Positions 53,355-64,000 of a stretch of DNA of 64,000 nt are shown one piece after another. The stretch comes from Prorocentrum cordatum (taxonomy: Eukaryota > Sar > Dinophyceae > Prorocentrales > Prorocentraceae). The notes under the pieces are model-generated. The model did not search any database, was not told the origin of the DNA, and saw only the letters and a list, made by a program, of their open reading frames with translations. The stretch lies in assembly GCA_963575745.1 (NCBI GenBank), contig CAUYUJ010014193.1, positions 305,357-369,356 on the forward strand, read 5' to 3'. Position numbers and translations under genes: made by a program. Each line of letters begins with the position of its first letter. The first letter of the stretch is position 1.

Positions 53355-54890
53355 TTAGATTCCTCGCAACTTGCGTTGCTTCCCGCCGTGCTCGTCACTT
53401 GCCTCCGCAGGGCGTTTCGGCGGGTCTCTCCGCGGCGCCCGTCCCGCCTTATAGCACTTGGCGCAAACCACCAGAGCGCCTCGGTGGAAATAATTCTTCT
53501 TCTGGGCTATCGACAGATGGCCGCCGTCAGTGAACGTAGGCTTTGATCCGTCCTTCTTCAGGGGACATGCGGAACATTCCAACTTCTTCGCCACCTGCCT
53601 TTGCTCGTGGCACGCTCGGCACACCGCCGAGCGATGCTCCGAGCCCATCGCGAAGCAGTGCTCCACCTGCTGATATGTCAGATGCGTCCTGTCCGTGAAC
53701 CCTCGCTCTTTCCCATCTGCTTCTTTCGGGCACGCGGAGCACGCGAGCGCTCGCGGCCGATTGCGTTCTTCCTGACACGCGCGGCACATGACTGGGCGAT
53801 GGTTCGAACCCGTCGCGACGGAGTGCTTCACTTTGTATCAGTCAGATGCGTCCTGTCCGCGACTTCTCGCTCTTTTCCATCTGCTTCTTTCGGGCGCGCG
53901 GAGCACGTCAGCACTCGCGGCTGATTGCGTCATTCCTGGCACGCGCGGCACATGACTGGGCGATGGTCCGAACCCTTCGCGAAGAAATGCTTCACTTGCT
54001 TATATGTTAGGTGCGTCCTGTCCGCGAATTCTCGCTCTTTTCCATCTGCTTCTGTCGGGCGCGCGGGGCGCGTCAAAACTCGCGGCTGATTGCGTTCTTC
54101 CTGGCACGCGCGGCACATGACTGGGCGATGGTCCGAACCCTTCGCGAAGAAATGCTTCACTTGCTTATCTGTTTGGCGCGTCCTGTCCGTGAATTCTCGC
54201 TCTTTCCCATGTGTTTCTATCGGGCGCGCGGAGCACCTGAACGCCCGCGATCGCTTGTGATGCGCGTCGCAGTCGCGGCATTTCACTGGCCTATGGGCTG
54301 CGCCTGTTTTATAATAGTGGTTGATTTGTTCTGTTGTCAGATGCGCCGCGTCCGTGAATTCCCGCCCTCCTCCGTCTGTGTCTTCTGGGCACTCCGAACA
54401 CCTCAGCGGCTGTCCCCGGCGCGCGCTTTGTCGAGCAGTGCTCGTTGCATTCATCCACTCCGTGTTCTTCTGCGATTGGCTCCACTTGTTCCATCCGCCC
54501 CTCCTCTTCCCTGCGCACTTCTTGCAGAGCTTCTCCCCTGCGCCCTTCTTAGCGCACTGGTTCGCCGTAACTTCTGCCTCCGTCTTCACGAATTCACAGC
54601 ATTCAGCGCAACGGATCTTGAATTTGTCTCGTACAGTCTGCTGCCGCCCCTGAGACTCTTTCCGCGACTTCCTCCGGGCTGGTGGCCCTGCGCACCTGTC
54701 GCATTTGCTTGTCCGCACGAACACTCTGATCCTTTCGGACTCGGCCCCCGCCACTCTGGAGACCATCTCGGCCCATTGGTCACAAGTCGTGCACCACTTT
54801 CCCCCTGCTCCCTTCAACATCCCCGTGCGCTCGCAGCAGAAGCTCGGGCCCGACTTCGCGCCGAACTCATTCGTGCTGAATTCAGCCTTT
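53355..54890 (-). pseudogene. Array of six 55-residue zinc-binding modules (unknown protein, frameshifted)
   Basis: Main frame 54,820-53,930, continued in another frame 53,831-53,355. After Cys-rich N-terminal fingers (WCTTCDQW, CDRCAGPP, IRCAECCEF, CKKCAGKRRGGW) come six modules about 55 residues apart: CSxCPxExDGKEREFTDRTH, then LTxKQVKHFFAKGSDHRPV, then MCRACQEERNQPR. Each pairs CxxC (sometimes CxxR) with a later CxxC, and a DNA-level period of about 165 bp shows recent tandem duplication. A stop (TAG, about 53,930) and one frameshift break the array. The last module ends CAKCYKAGRAPRRD. I do not recognise the family; the spacing suggests a treble-clef or LIM-like fold. It follows the Helitron helicase on the same strand and may be its accessory gene. 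Confidence 0.6.
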
Positions 54891-55007
54891 TTCCTTCACC
54901 TTCCGACATTTCCCGCATGTTTTCCGCGGCATCAGCCTCTCCTGGATGTCGGGCCACGGCAACGCTTCCCCCCGCAACCTCTGTAACAGCAACCTCGTGC
55001 CTTCCAA

Positions 55008-56883
55008 TTATCCTTGAGTGTGCGGCTGTCTCGAAATTGGCCGATATATGATCAGGCCCTGCCGAGTCTTCACGCGCGTCATGGCCACGTAGCTCGACAT
55101 CCAGCTCACGATTCTGCCTTCCTCCAAGTCCGCTATTACCGCGTCGAGTGTTCGCCCTTGCGCTGCGCGCGCCGTGTACGCCAACCCAGGCGAAATTATA
55201 AACTGTCTCCGTCGCACCCCCAACACGGGCTTCTTTCGATACGAGTCCAGATGCCACGTCCGAGCACGAGGGACTATGGGATACAGCCCTGGCCCCGGCA
55301 TCCCTTTGAGCGTCCACTTGTCGGTGTGAAAGTCCAGCACGATTTGTCTTGGCATCTTACGCAGGACTCTCGACGACACGTCCTGCACGTCTTCTCCTTC
55401 TTCATCTACCACCCATGAATGCATCGTCGCTCGACACATTGCTTCTCTGATCGGTCCAAATGGTCCGTCAGTACAACTGGCATGCCCACGGCAAGCGGTA
55501 ACCATCCTGGCATGTCGGCACAGGCCATGTCGTGGTATCCGAGCCACCGCACTTTGTCTGCTGAGGTGTGTGGTCCTTCCTGGTACGTCGCGTGCGTTGC
55601 CTTATCCCGCGCGCAAGCCCACGAAATCTGTTTCTTCTCGCACGCAGCCCAGACTACGGCCCGCTGCCGCGCTACCTTGCACTTCACATCCTGATTGGGA
55701 TAAATAGCAGTGGCTTCGACGAACTGCGGAAGTGCGAACACTTCGTCTGCGGCACTAGTGGCTACGAGACATCGACGCTTTCTTTCCTCTGATTCAACCA
55801 AGACCCTGGAACGTCTGTAGGTTTCCCATGCAGAAACTGGTGCGTCCTCTCAGTCAGAGCTCCCCGTCGGAACTCATCTTGTACTCCCAGGAACCACTCG
55901 TCCTTCTCTTCCAAGCGCTTGCACTCTACAAATTCCGTCATCCCCGCCACGGACCCTGCCCCGTCGCCCCAGAAGATGTACTGACCATGATCTTCTTCGG
56001 CGCCTGGCGCATACTGCCTCGCCTTCCGTACCCACGACGTCGGAATCGCATTCAATGGGGTTCCGCCGGGAGGTTCCAACTGGTAGAAATCTCAGCATAA
56101 TAACACATTGACACCTCCAAACGGACGGTCTACCTTATCGGCACCCACCTTCCCCTGCCTCGCTGCCGACATCACAGACCGCAAATGCGCACCCAGCTCT
56201 GCAAGAAAATTTGCACTGACCATACTGAGTTCGTCGATGATGAGCCAACGCCACTGTTGAATTCGCTTCGCTGCTTCTACTTTATTTGCACCCGGCTCTC
56301 CGCGCTTCTTACTGGTTTCCGCACTGGCACCGTACGGAGTCATCCCAAACGCGGCGTGCAACGTGTGACCATCCAGACTGGACGCGTTCGTAGCTTGCGA
56401 CGCAACCACTTGGAAGTCCAGCCCGCGTTCCCAGCCCATGACTCTCTCGAACACCTGTTTCCGTAAGGTCTCTACCACAAAGCTCTTCCCTGTGCCTGGG
56501 CCTCCGTGCAGCGCCCACAGCAACGGCTCCGAACTGCCGATTGTACTCTCGTCTTCTTGACACTCAGCGGTCATCCTGTCTATGACCTTCTCTACGACTT
56601 CTCTTTGTTTCTCATTCATATCTACGACGCGTCCGCTGCGAGGTCCGCGCAGTCCTGCTTTCCAGCGCCGCAACTCCTCAGCGCCGCCTGCAGGCGCCTG
56701 TCTCGCTCTCCCCTCTTCAATTTCGCAACCCTCCAACCCGCCACCTCTCATCTTTGTCTGAGATGCCCGAGCTTCTGCTTCCCGTCGCTTCAACTCTTCC
56801 TCTGGCACCTCTACGCGCCCGTCTGTTCTCGCCCACGCTCCTCTTTTGTCCCTTTCATCTCCGCCCGCCTCTCGACCCCGCAC
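55008..56883 (-). pseudogene. Helitron Pif1-type helicase domain
   Basis: Motifs in order: LHGGPGTGKSF (Walker A, about 56,483-56,517), SLDGHTLHAAFGM, RWLIIDELSMVSA (Walker B, about 56,215-56,245), then FGGVNVLLC, a TGA stop (about 56,092) and DFYQLEPPGG. The last is the GDFxQLPP motif with its Gly codon turned into a stop. The C-terminal motifs are in other frames: LPLAVGMPVVLT (about 55,490), AYTARAAQGRTLDAVIADLE (about 55,115-55,175) and SYVAMTRVKTRQG (about 55,065-55,100). This is superfamily 1B helicase order; two more frame changes lie near 55,780 and 55,540. Confidence 0.85.
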
Positions 56884-59512
56884 ACGCGTCGATAATGCAA
56901 TGGCTTCTGCACTCAGCCGACGCGCTTCTGCAGCAGCGCCTGTCGTTTCCCTTATCGTCCTCTAGGCGCGCGCCTCCAACGTGCACGCGCCGCTGGACAC
57001 CCTCGTCGAGCTCGTCGACGTCCACATCTTCGTCGCTGAACAAGTCATCCTCGTGCTTCCTTCCAGCGCCCTCCCCCTCGGGACGCATATCGACGAAGCT
57101 CATGCAATTCTGTACAGACCTCTTCGATTCCTCGCAAGGCAGTCCTCCATCCAACCACTCACGTGCGGCTTGTGCCAGCGTCTTCTCACCAGTGCAACAC
57201 TCTGACACCTTCGATACCCCGTCCAAATCTGTGTCTTGCAGAATGAACGATCGAAAATACGCCATCAAGATGAGCGCGTTCCAATATGCTTCCCCTGGCC
57301 GATGCTTCGGCTGCGGTGCACCATGGAAGCTCGGGTTCCGCGGACTCTCGTTCCGAACCAACACCCACTTGTGCCGTGACGTTTCCATGCCTTCAACATC
57401 AAGGAACGCTACCCATGCGTCGCAGCCGTCGCCGCGAATGACATAATCGATTCCTGCCAATAACGGTGCTTCTTCCACTCCCCTCTGCCGTGCCTCGCGG
57501 ACCTTCGTCTTGCCGCTCGCCGTGAGGACCGCGTGATACTGGCATTCGTCCTCCTCGTCCTCCGTCTCTTCCTCGTCCCCCTCTGCTACCTCTTTCCTTT
57601 TCTTCATCTTCGTGGACCACCTTGTCATTTCGATTCGCCAGTAGCGGAAAAACTCATACACAGAAAGGTACCGTAGTTCCGGGGCCCACTTGGCATCCAA
57701 CGGTCTCATGCCGCACAAGAATGCTGGATTCTTTGGTATCGCGCGCGGCCTCTTTGCGCGCCGACCATCGCGTTCAAGATGAACTCTGCCAGGGTCCGAT
57801 CGCTCCGACGCCACTCCGCACTCCTTTTCTACCATCCTCACAACGTCAAGCCCAGGGACCATTGCTGTTTTCGATGTCTTAATACTCTCCGCAGCCGTCA
57901 CGTCTCGCACATTCGAGTACGCGCGCAGGTTCACACTCTCTTGCGCGGACCGCACGATCCCTTCCCCGTACAGATCCGAGAGTAACCGCGTGATGTGGCG
58001 GTGCGCCACGTACGAGGCGCTGCGCCCTTGCACTCTCTCCGCTAACGCATGGTGCCCTTTCTTACACTCTTTCACCTCGTTGAATGACGACGCCAGGCGC
58101 TTCGCCCCATAGTCGCACGCGTACCCTGCCTAGGCGTTCTGCGCGCGCTGTGCCGCGAGCACGATATCTGTCACCTCCGCGCCGCCCCAACGCCTCTCTG
58201 CGCACGCGTCCCCGTCATGCGTCTGCTCCAGAATTGGGAACCTGTGCGGGAGCTGCACATCGGAGTTGAAATTCAATCCAAGGCCCTCGCTTAACAATGC
58301 AGGCAATGTCCCGTTCAGGTTCTCTTCATTCTGTGGCCCGTGTAGGCATCCAGTCATATCTCTGCGCCCTCCACGCGGCATGGAGCGGTTCTTGAGAAAC
58401 CCTGGACACAAAATCACGATCTTCTCCACCAGCCATGTCGTCCGAGGGAAAAAGCTCTTGCACTTCAGAGGGACGTCATCTCGTTGACAGTGGAGCAAAG
58501 ACACAAATTTAGAATGCCGATGACTCCACTTGTGCACGTGGTTCTGACGGTATCCCTGGCCCCTTTGCACGCAGCTCAAATACTTTCGCAGCCGCCATTT
58601 CGAAGCGCTCCCCCTCTCAGACTCTGGGCTGAGCTCTTGGGCCCCCTCTAGGGTTCGCTGCACCTCCGCATCGGTCTGCTTCAGGTACTGCTCTGCCTGA
58701 ATGAGCTCCTACGTGCCCTTGTACTCAGGCCACTCTTTTTCGACGTGCTCTTTCTGCCTCTGCCATCCAGCCACATCTGCGTATACTTGCCGCGACGCCA
58801 GCCTTTTAAATGCTGCGTGCCCGCATATCAGACGCTTAAGCTCGTCCGGGGGACGGCGAATAATCTCGTGCAGCGGCGTGTGCTGATGGAGGCAGTGGAC
58901 GCACAACTGTGCGTGCAGGTGTAAACTGCCCGCGGATTTCTGAGCTTCTATGGACCCGTGCACACCGTCCACTCGCCCCGCGCACCCGCCTACCAATTTC
59001 GCGTTACTACCTGCCAGATCGGCGCAATCACAGTCGGGACACCGCGGACACCATCGAATCCCGAACAGGTGCTCCAACACCAGGCCTACGATTGTGCGAA
59101 AGCCGTCGACGCCCGCCCGAGGGTCCCGTGCCAAGCACTCCAAGCGCATCTTGGCCGCTGCAACGTTTTGGCATAAAACCTCCATGGGTATCGCCATGTT
59201 CACATCGTCAGCGTCGCCCTCCACCGCCTCGTCCTCCAATGGCACGCCGCATGCGCTTGTGAAATCGGGTTCGAACAACCCGCCATTCGACGGGCCTTGT
59301 TTCTCCTGCACCCGATGCCTGTTGACTGGGTCCTTTCGGCGCGACCTACTCAGCCGTACCATGACGAGATTGTGCCTCTCATCTGGGGACATCGTAAAAA
59401 ATACGGGGGCGCCTTGAGCCACCCGACCAGCATGGGTATCGAACCGCATAATGGTACGTACCTCATTTGTTCCTGCGATCTTCTTATTAATGGCCTGCGC
59501 TTGCCGCACCAT
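56855..59512 (-). pseudogene. Helitron Rep (HUH endonuclease) domain and linker, two TAG stops in frame
   Basis: One frame runs through 59,512-56,855, interrupted by TAG at about 58,709 and 58,130. Rep motifs: GAPVFFTMSPDERHNLV (Helitron-like N-terminal fold), SIEAQKSAGSLHLHAQLCVH with the HUH pair HLH (about 58,919-58,935), and after the second stop YACDYGAKR (YxxDYxxK, about 58,100), which holds the catalytic Tyr. Further on, RYLSVYEFFRYWRIEMTRW is a typical Helitron linker motif, followed by acidic stretches (DLFSDEDVDVDELDE). The enzyme nicks and religates single strands during rolling-circle transposition. Confidence 0.82.
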
Positions 59513-59530
59513 TCTCTGCGCGGTCTCCGA

Positions 59531-60540
59531 TTATGACGTGACGAATTTCAACTTCGACACGTCCCCATTCACTGCGCGCCGCTGTCCAGTGCCTGGATTT
59601 GGGTACGTTCCTCGCAGTGCTTCTACTATGCTTATGGCAGCCTCCTCCATGTACGTAAAGTCGCGACCCGATTCGTCCTCCCTCTGCTCATGATCTGAAA
59701 ACAGCCGCATGCTCAGGGACGTGTTCAATGCGCTTTGGTACAACAGCGACGACATCGTGAACCCGAAGCGCCAGTCGCGCCGGAACTGAGATTCCACGCG
59801 GCGTGTCATGATTCGTGTCCACAGCGGAAGTTCCACGCGGGGTGCCTCTCCGACACTCCGGTGTCGGCTCACTTCGGACCATTCTGGCATATCAGGCATG
59901 CCTACCCCAAACTTGAAGCAGAAAGGGAAACCGACGCCGAATAACCACGGAACAAACTGACTAATCATGGCCGTGCCTGGAGACACCACGAGGCGCAACC
60001 GCATCTTTTCCATCCACGTCCCCCGTCCGTTCACGTCCATCAGCACCAGGTTGCGCCGCTGCGACGCTTCTCGAGCCTCGCGATATCCGACGCTCCTTTG
60101 CATGTGCATCGTACGCGGCCATTGTCTTGGTCGCTCAATAGATTGGTAGCCAGCGCGACAAAATCATCCCGCCATGCTTCGTACGCGAGCTGCACGCTCG
60201 CACGTTCTTCTGCACGGGAAGTTGCGCAACCGCCACCATGCCCGTCCGCGCCTCCTTCATGTACGCCACGCGTCATGTGCTGCAAAGCTGCTTCCGTCAT
60301 AGCGTTTTCATCTACCCCGTTGAACGATGACCTCTCCATGACCACCATGTTCGGAATTCGTCGATCCATGTCGTCGCAAGCGTCTTGCACCGTCGCCTGC
60401 TTCGCATCCGACGGCGTCGCATTCTTTTGCACCATGATCTTATCCAAGTGATTGTCATACGGAAGCAACCGCACTAGTTCGGGCGGTACGCCATTCTCTG
60501 GTAGTTGCTCGGCGCGAGCATCTACTGCTGCAGCGTCCAC
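59531..60540 (-). pseudogene. Helitron pre-Rep linker
   Basis: Two overlapping frames (60,540-60,040 and 60,109-59,531) with plausible protein composition (RLLPYDNHLDKIMVQKNATP; VVSPGTAMISQFVPWLFGVG). A TAA at 59,531 separates it from the Rep segment in the same frame. This region usually lies between the zinc fingers and Rep. Confidence 0.55.
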
Positions 60541-61847
60541 GTGCCTATACGCCCTATGCCGTTAGCGATCATCTTCCGGATGTGGTGCTTCACCACGTCC
60601 CGCCGCACGGTGGCTTGATGGATGAATGTCGGCAAGTTGTCCTTTGACGTCGCGTCACTCACCTTCAACAAAATTTGAACAGCGCGGGAGAGATCGTGGC
60701 CCACACGCGGCACAGGCGCACCACCCGTGTGCTCTCCTGACGCGACCCTTCTTCGAAGCTCTGACAAGATGCCCTGCCGTGGGAGGGCGAGCGAGGTTGC
60801 ATTCCCCCGAGCCGCGACTCGCGTCTCCTGCATCCCAGCGACGGAATCAAACAAGTTTTGGTACTTCACCTCCAACGAGAAACATATCATGGCAGTTATG
60901 CACGGACTGCAACAAATCATCTCCATGACGGTCATCCCCTCGTCGCACATGCTCTTCGGACCGTAAAGCGACATCAGATCGTTCGCCAAGCACCGCGCGG
61001 GCATCGCCGGAACCGTCACGTGGGGCGTTTCGTTCCACGCCCGCTTCGGAGTATCTATACCTTCAAAGCACTTCCGACATAACGGGACCTCGCATTGAGC
61101 ACAGGCTTCTCCCTTCGCCCGACATCCTGCAATGCACCGCTGGCCCCCTGGACAACATGCCAACTCCAAGTGGCCCCGAGGCACTCCGGTAGACGACGCG
61201 CACCACGCGCGCACCGTCCAGTCGTCAAAATCCTCCATGTGCTTCTGGAGATCGAGTTTATCGTTCCCTTCTTCATACCTGTACCTTCTCAGATATGCCG
61301 CGAGGCTCAACTCCTGATGCACCTCCCACATAGACCACGCTCCCATGTGCGTCAGTCCACTACCATCCCGCGCGTCGCTCTCAAACACTCGCCCCCACGA
61401 AATATAATTATTTTTCCGCCCCGACACCCGCGGAAACGAACAGCCGCGCATGAAACATATCGGCGATGCGACCTTTTCCTGTGCCACTGTTTCTGCGTGC
61501 GCTTTTAGACTTCTCCGGTGCGTCACATACGACGATGCTGGCGCTCCTTGCCGCACAGCGCACGCGACGAGTTCACTGTGAGCAGCGAGCACTCGCTTCT
61601 GCAGCGAGTGCGCGGGCGAATACATGTCCGCGATCGGCTGCGCGACATCTCCGCGTGCTACGCAGACATGGACCAGAAGCTCAGACTCGTCTACGCCAGT
61701 CCAGGGGCAACCTCGGAAAGCACAGTAAATTAATGGCAGTTCTACCGCGTCGTTCTCGACCAAAGCTGCCCCCCACGGTTTATTGGGGTCCTCTGGATCC
61801 GCGGGCACAGTAGGGATCTCCCGCAACAGCTTCGCTGCCGTTGCCAC
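60522..61847 (-). pseudogene. Helitron N-terminal zinc-binding region
   Basis: A 441-codon frame with no internal stop, starting MATAAKLLREIPTVPAD. Cys/His clusters: CAFRGCPWTG with ELLVHVC, CFMRGCSFPR, and a dense set CCPGGQRCIAGCRAKGEACA and CEVPLCRKCFEG; later CDEGMTVMEMICCSPC. Zinc fingers before the Rep domain are common in Helitron proteins and probably bind DNA. Near 60,530 the reading moves to another frame. Confidence 0.65.
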
Positions 61848-61904
61848 CGCTCCTTACCGTGCCCGTCGGGGATCGTTCGACGCTGGGTTGACGCGCGCTG
61901 CAAA

Positions 61905-62040
61905 ATTAGCCTGGCGAAGGACCCAACCATATGCAGTTGAGAGTACCGCAATTGTGAATATATTCTTCGGTGGCGCTCCCTATGGGGCCACGAGCCGCAT
62001 GAGGGGCGTGCCGAAATGCGTGGCAGTGTACACAACACGA
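61905..62040 (-). repeat. Boundary sequence and degenerate unit next to satellite array 2
   Basis: The reverse complement of 61,905-61,953 contains GCATATGGTTGGGTCCTTCG and CCAGGCTAAT, matching 38,878-38,924 beside array 1. A degenerate satellite unit follows (61,967-62,025). The stretch 62,040-62,285 shows nothing else. Confidence 0.8.
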
Positions 62041-62289
62041 ACGAAGACGATAGGTCAGAATATGAAAGCTTGAGCGCGTGCGAGTCGGATCGCGAGCGAG
62101 TCTGATTATGAATGAATCTTCGCGCGATTGATTCTATTCGCATGAATGCGTGCATGGATACGCCCAGTGTAAATGTATGTATACGACTGTGAACAGTTTG
62201 GGTCTGCGTGACTCTCGGTACTCGTGACTCTGAGCGTCGCCTCTGCAGGGGGCTTCCCTGGGAACCCCGACGGCAGCGCCCGCGCGCCG

Positions 62290-64000
62290 CGACGCCCATG
62301 TCGGCACGCCACACACCTGGTGTGCGGGACGCATGCGGACGGCAGCACTGGGGCCTTCGGTGGAGCTCCCTGTGGGGCCACGAAACGTGTGAGGGGTGTG
62401 CCGAAATGGGTGTGCGGGACGCATGCGGACGGCAGCCATGGGGCCTTCGGTGGAGCTCCCTGTGGGGCCACGAAACGTGTGAGGGGTGTGCCGAAATGGG
62501 TGTGCGGGACGCATGCGGACCTTCGGTGGAGCACGAAACGTGTGAGGGGTGTGCCGAAATGGGTGTGCGGGACGCATGCGGACGGCAGCACTGGGGCCTT
62601 CGGTGGAGCTCCCTGTGGGGCCACGAAACGTGTGAGGGGTGTGCCGAAATGGGTGTGCGGGACGCATGCGGACGGCAGCCATGGGGCCTTCGGTGGAGCT
62701 CCCTATGGGGCCACGAAACGTGTGAGGGGTGTGCCGAAATGGGTGTGCGGGACGCATGCGGACGGCAGCACTGGGGCCTTCGGTGGAGCTCCCTGTGGGG
62801 CCACGAAACGTGTGAGGGGTGTGCCGAAATGGGTGTGCGGGACGCATGCGGACGGCAGCCATGGGGCCTTCGGTGGAGCTCCCTATGGGGCCACGAAACG
62901 TGTGAGGGGTGTGCCGAAATGGGTGTGCGGGACGCATGCGGACGGCAGCCGTGGGGCCTTCGGTGGAGCTCCCTATGGGGCCACGAAACGTGTGAGGGGT
63001 GTGCCGAAATGGGTGTGCGGGACGCATGCGGACGGCAGCCTGGGGCCTTCGGTGGAGCTCCCTATGGGGCCACGAAACGTGTGAGGGGTGTGCCGAAATG
63101 GGTGTGCGGGACGCATGCGGACGGCAGCACTGGGGCCTTCGGTGGAGCTCCCTGTGGGGCCACGAAACGTGTGAGGGGTGTGCCGAAATGGGTGTGCGGG
63201 ACGCATGCGGACGGCAGCCATGGGGCCTTCGGTGGAGCTCCCTATGGGGCCACGAAACGTGTGAGGGGTGTGCCGAAATGGGTGTGCGGGACGCATGCGG
63301 ACGGCAGCACTGGGGCCTTCGGTGGAGCTCCCTATGGGGCCACGAAACGTGGAGGGGGACCCTTCGGTGGAGCTCCCTGTGGGGCCACGAAACGTGTGAG
63401 GGGTGTGCCGAAATGGGTGTGCGGGACGCATGCGGACGGCAGCACTGGGGCCTTCGGTGGAGCTCCCTGTGGGGCCACGAAACGTGTGAGGGGTGTGCCG
63501 AAATGGGTGTGCGGGACGCATGCGGACGGCAGCCATGGGGCCTTCGGTGGAGCTCCCTATGGGGCCACGAAACGTGTGAGGGGTGTGCCGAAATGGGTGT
63601 GCGGGACGCATGCGGACGGCAGCACTGGGGCCTTCGGTGGAGCTCCCTATGGGGCCACGAAACGTGTGAGGGGTGTGCCGAAATGGGTGTGCGGGACGCA
63701 TGCGGACGGCAGCACTGGGGCCTTCGGTGGAGCTCCCTATGGGGCCACGAAACGTGTGAGGGGTGTGCCGAAATGGGTGTGCGGGACGCATGCGGACGGC
63801 AGCACTGGGGCCTTCGGTGGAGCTCCCTGTGTGAGGCCGACGAGCATGCGGACGTGTGCCTTCGGTGGAGCTCCCTGTGGGCCACGAAACGTGTGTGGGT
63901 GTGCCGAAATGGGTGTGCGGGGCGCATGCGGACGGCAGCTGGGGCCTTCGGTGGAGCTCCCTTGGGGCCACGAAACGTGTGAGGGGTGTGCCGAAATGGG
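62290..64000 (-). repeat. 90-bp satellite array 2, inverted relative to array 1, running off the right edge
   Basis: About 19 units with period 90 (CGAAACGTGTGAGGGGTGTG ends at 62,400, 62,490 and so on). Units alternate between GGCAGCACTGG and GGCAGCCATGG variants and between CCCTGTGGGG and CCCTATGGGG, hinting at higher-order duplication. Shortened units at 62,513-62,550, 63,345-63,375 and 63,830-63,900. Frames stay open because 90 is a multiple of three; the repetitive peptides are not credible genes. Confidence 0.95.

Larger units (their letters stand above)
55008..61847 (-). mobile_element. Decayed Helitron (Rep/helicase rolling-circle transposon)
   Basis: Minus-strand pieces in order: N-terminal zinc-binding region (61,847-60,522), linker (60,540-59,531), Rep domain with HUH and YxxDYxxK motifs (59,512 to about 58,050), linker with LSVYEFFRYWR, and Pif1-type helicase (56,883-55,008). 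HUH endonuclease plus Pif1 helicase in one reading direction defines Helitrons. Four in-frame stops and about five frame changes show it is dead. I could not locate the terminal TC or hairpin-CTRR ends. Confidence 0.85.

Overview
The window looks like nuclear DNA of a dinoflagellate. The strongest pointers are a ladder of spliced-leader relics on the minus strand at 49,299-49,365 (one is an exact 15-nt tail of the dinoflagellate spliced leader), a short interstitial TTTAGGG-type telomere tract at 42,117-42,142, high GC content, and a dense mix of YR retrotransposon, LINE, copia and Helitron remains separated by microsatellites and satellites. I see no rRNA, tRNA, CRISPR or bacterial-type operon, and no recognisable conserved host gene. 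Two long open frames of unknown function (minus 927 to the left window edge; minus 13,577 to about 12,430) are the only candidates for non-element genes.

Layout. 1-927: partial unknown ORF on the minus strand, preceded by an array of short palindromes (1,242-1,505) and a 530-bp GGA tract. 2,879-10,635: a DIRS/Ngaro-like tyrosine-recombinase retrotransposon on the plus strand with split direct repeats A1-ORFs-B1-A2-B2; its ORFs encode a membrane-segment ORF1, a small ORF2, RT-RNase H-methyltransferase and a tyrosine recombinase. 10,636-12,350: simple repeats. 12,430-13,577: Trp-rich unknown ORF, again with a palindrome array upstream. 14,146-23,200: a decayed minus-strand LINE carrying a DNMT3-like cytosine methyltransferase domain ahead of endonuclease, RT, zinc finger and RNase H. 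23,200-29,976: relics and several short-period arrays, including a 1.5-kb unit bounded by about 215-bp inverted repeats.

29,982-37,222: an essentially full-length Ty1/copia element on the minus strand with 227/223-bp LTRs, a 5-bp target duplication, primer-binding site, polypurine tract, gag-protease and integrase-RT-RNase H. It is disabled by two in-frame stops and by substitutions at catalytic positions. 37,311-38,850: a 90-bp satellite. 39,735-44,300: a (TG)n-tailed second LINE on the minus strand, RT and C-terminal part recognisable. 44,300-48,400: mostly unassigned degenerate sequence. 48,400-49,365: ORF1-like remnant with the spliced-leader ladder. 50,820-51,700: a composite of ordered simple repeats that also occurs at 26,204-26,640. 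52,080-53,340: 377-bp tandem repeat. 53,355-54,890: array of six 55-residue zinc-binding modules. 55,008-61,847: a decayed Helitron (Rep HUH and Pif1-type helicase) on the minus strand. 61,905-64,000: second array of the 90-bp satellite, in the opposite orientation and sharing a boundary sequence with the first.

The elements do not form one pathway; the window is a stratified pile of independent insertions. Recurring themes are methyltransferase domains in two retrotransposon classes and short hairpin-forming modules embedded in frame inside ORFs. Functional assignments rest on motifs read by eye; no database search was possible.
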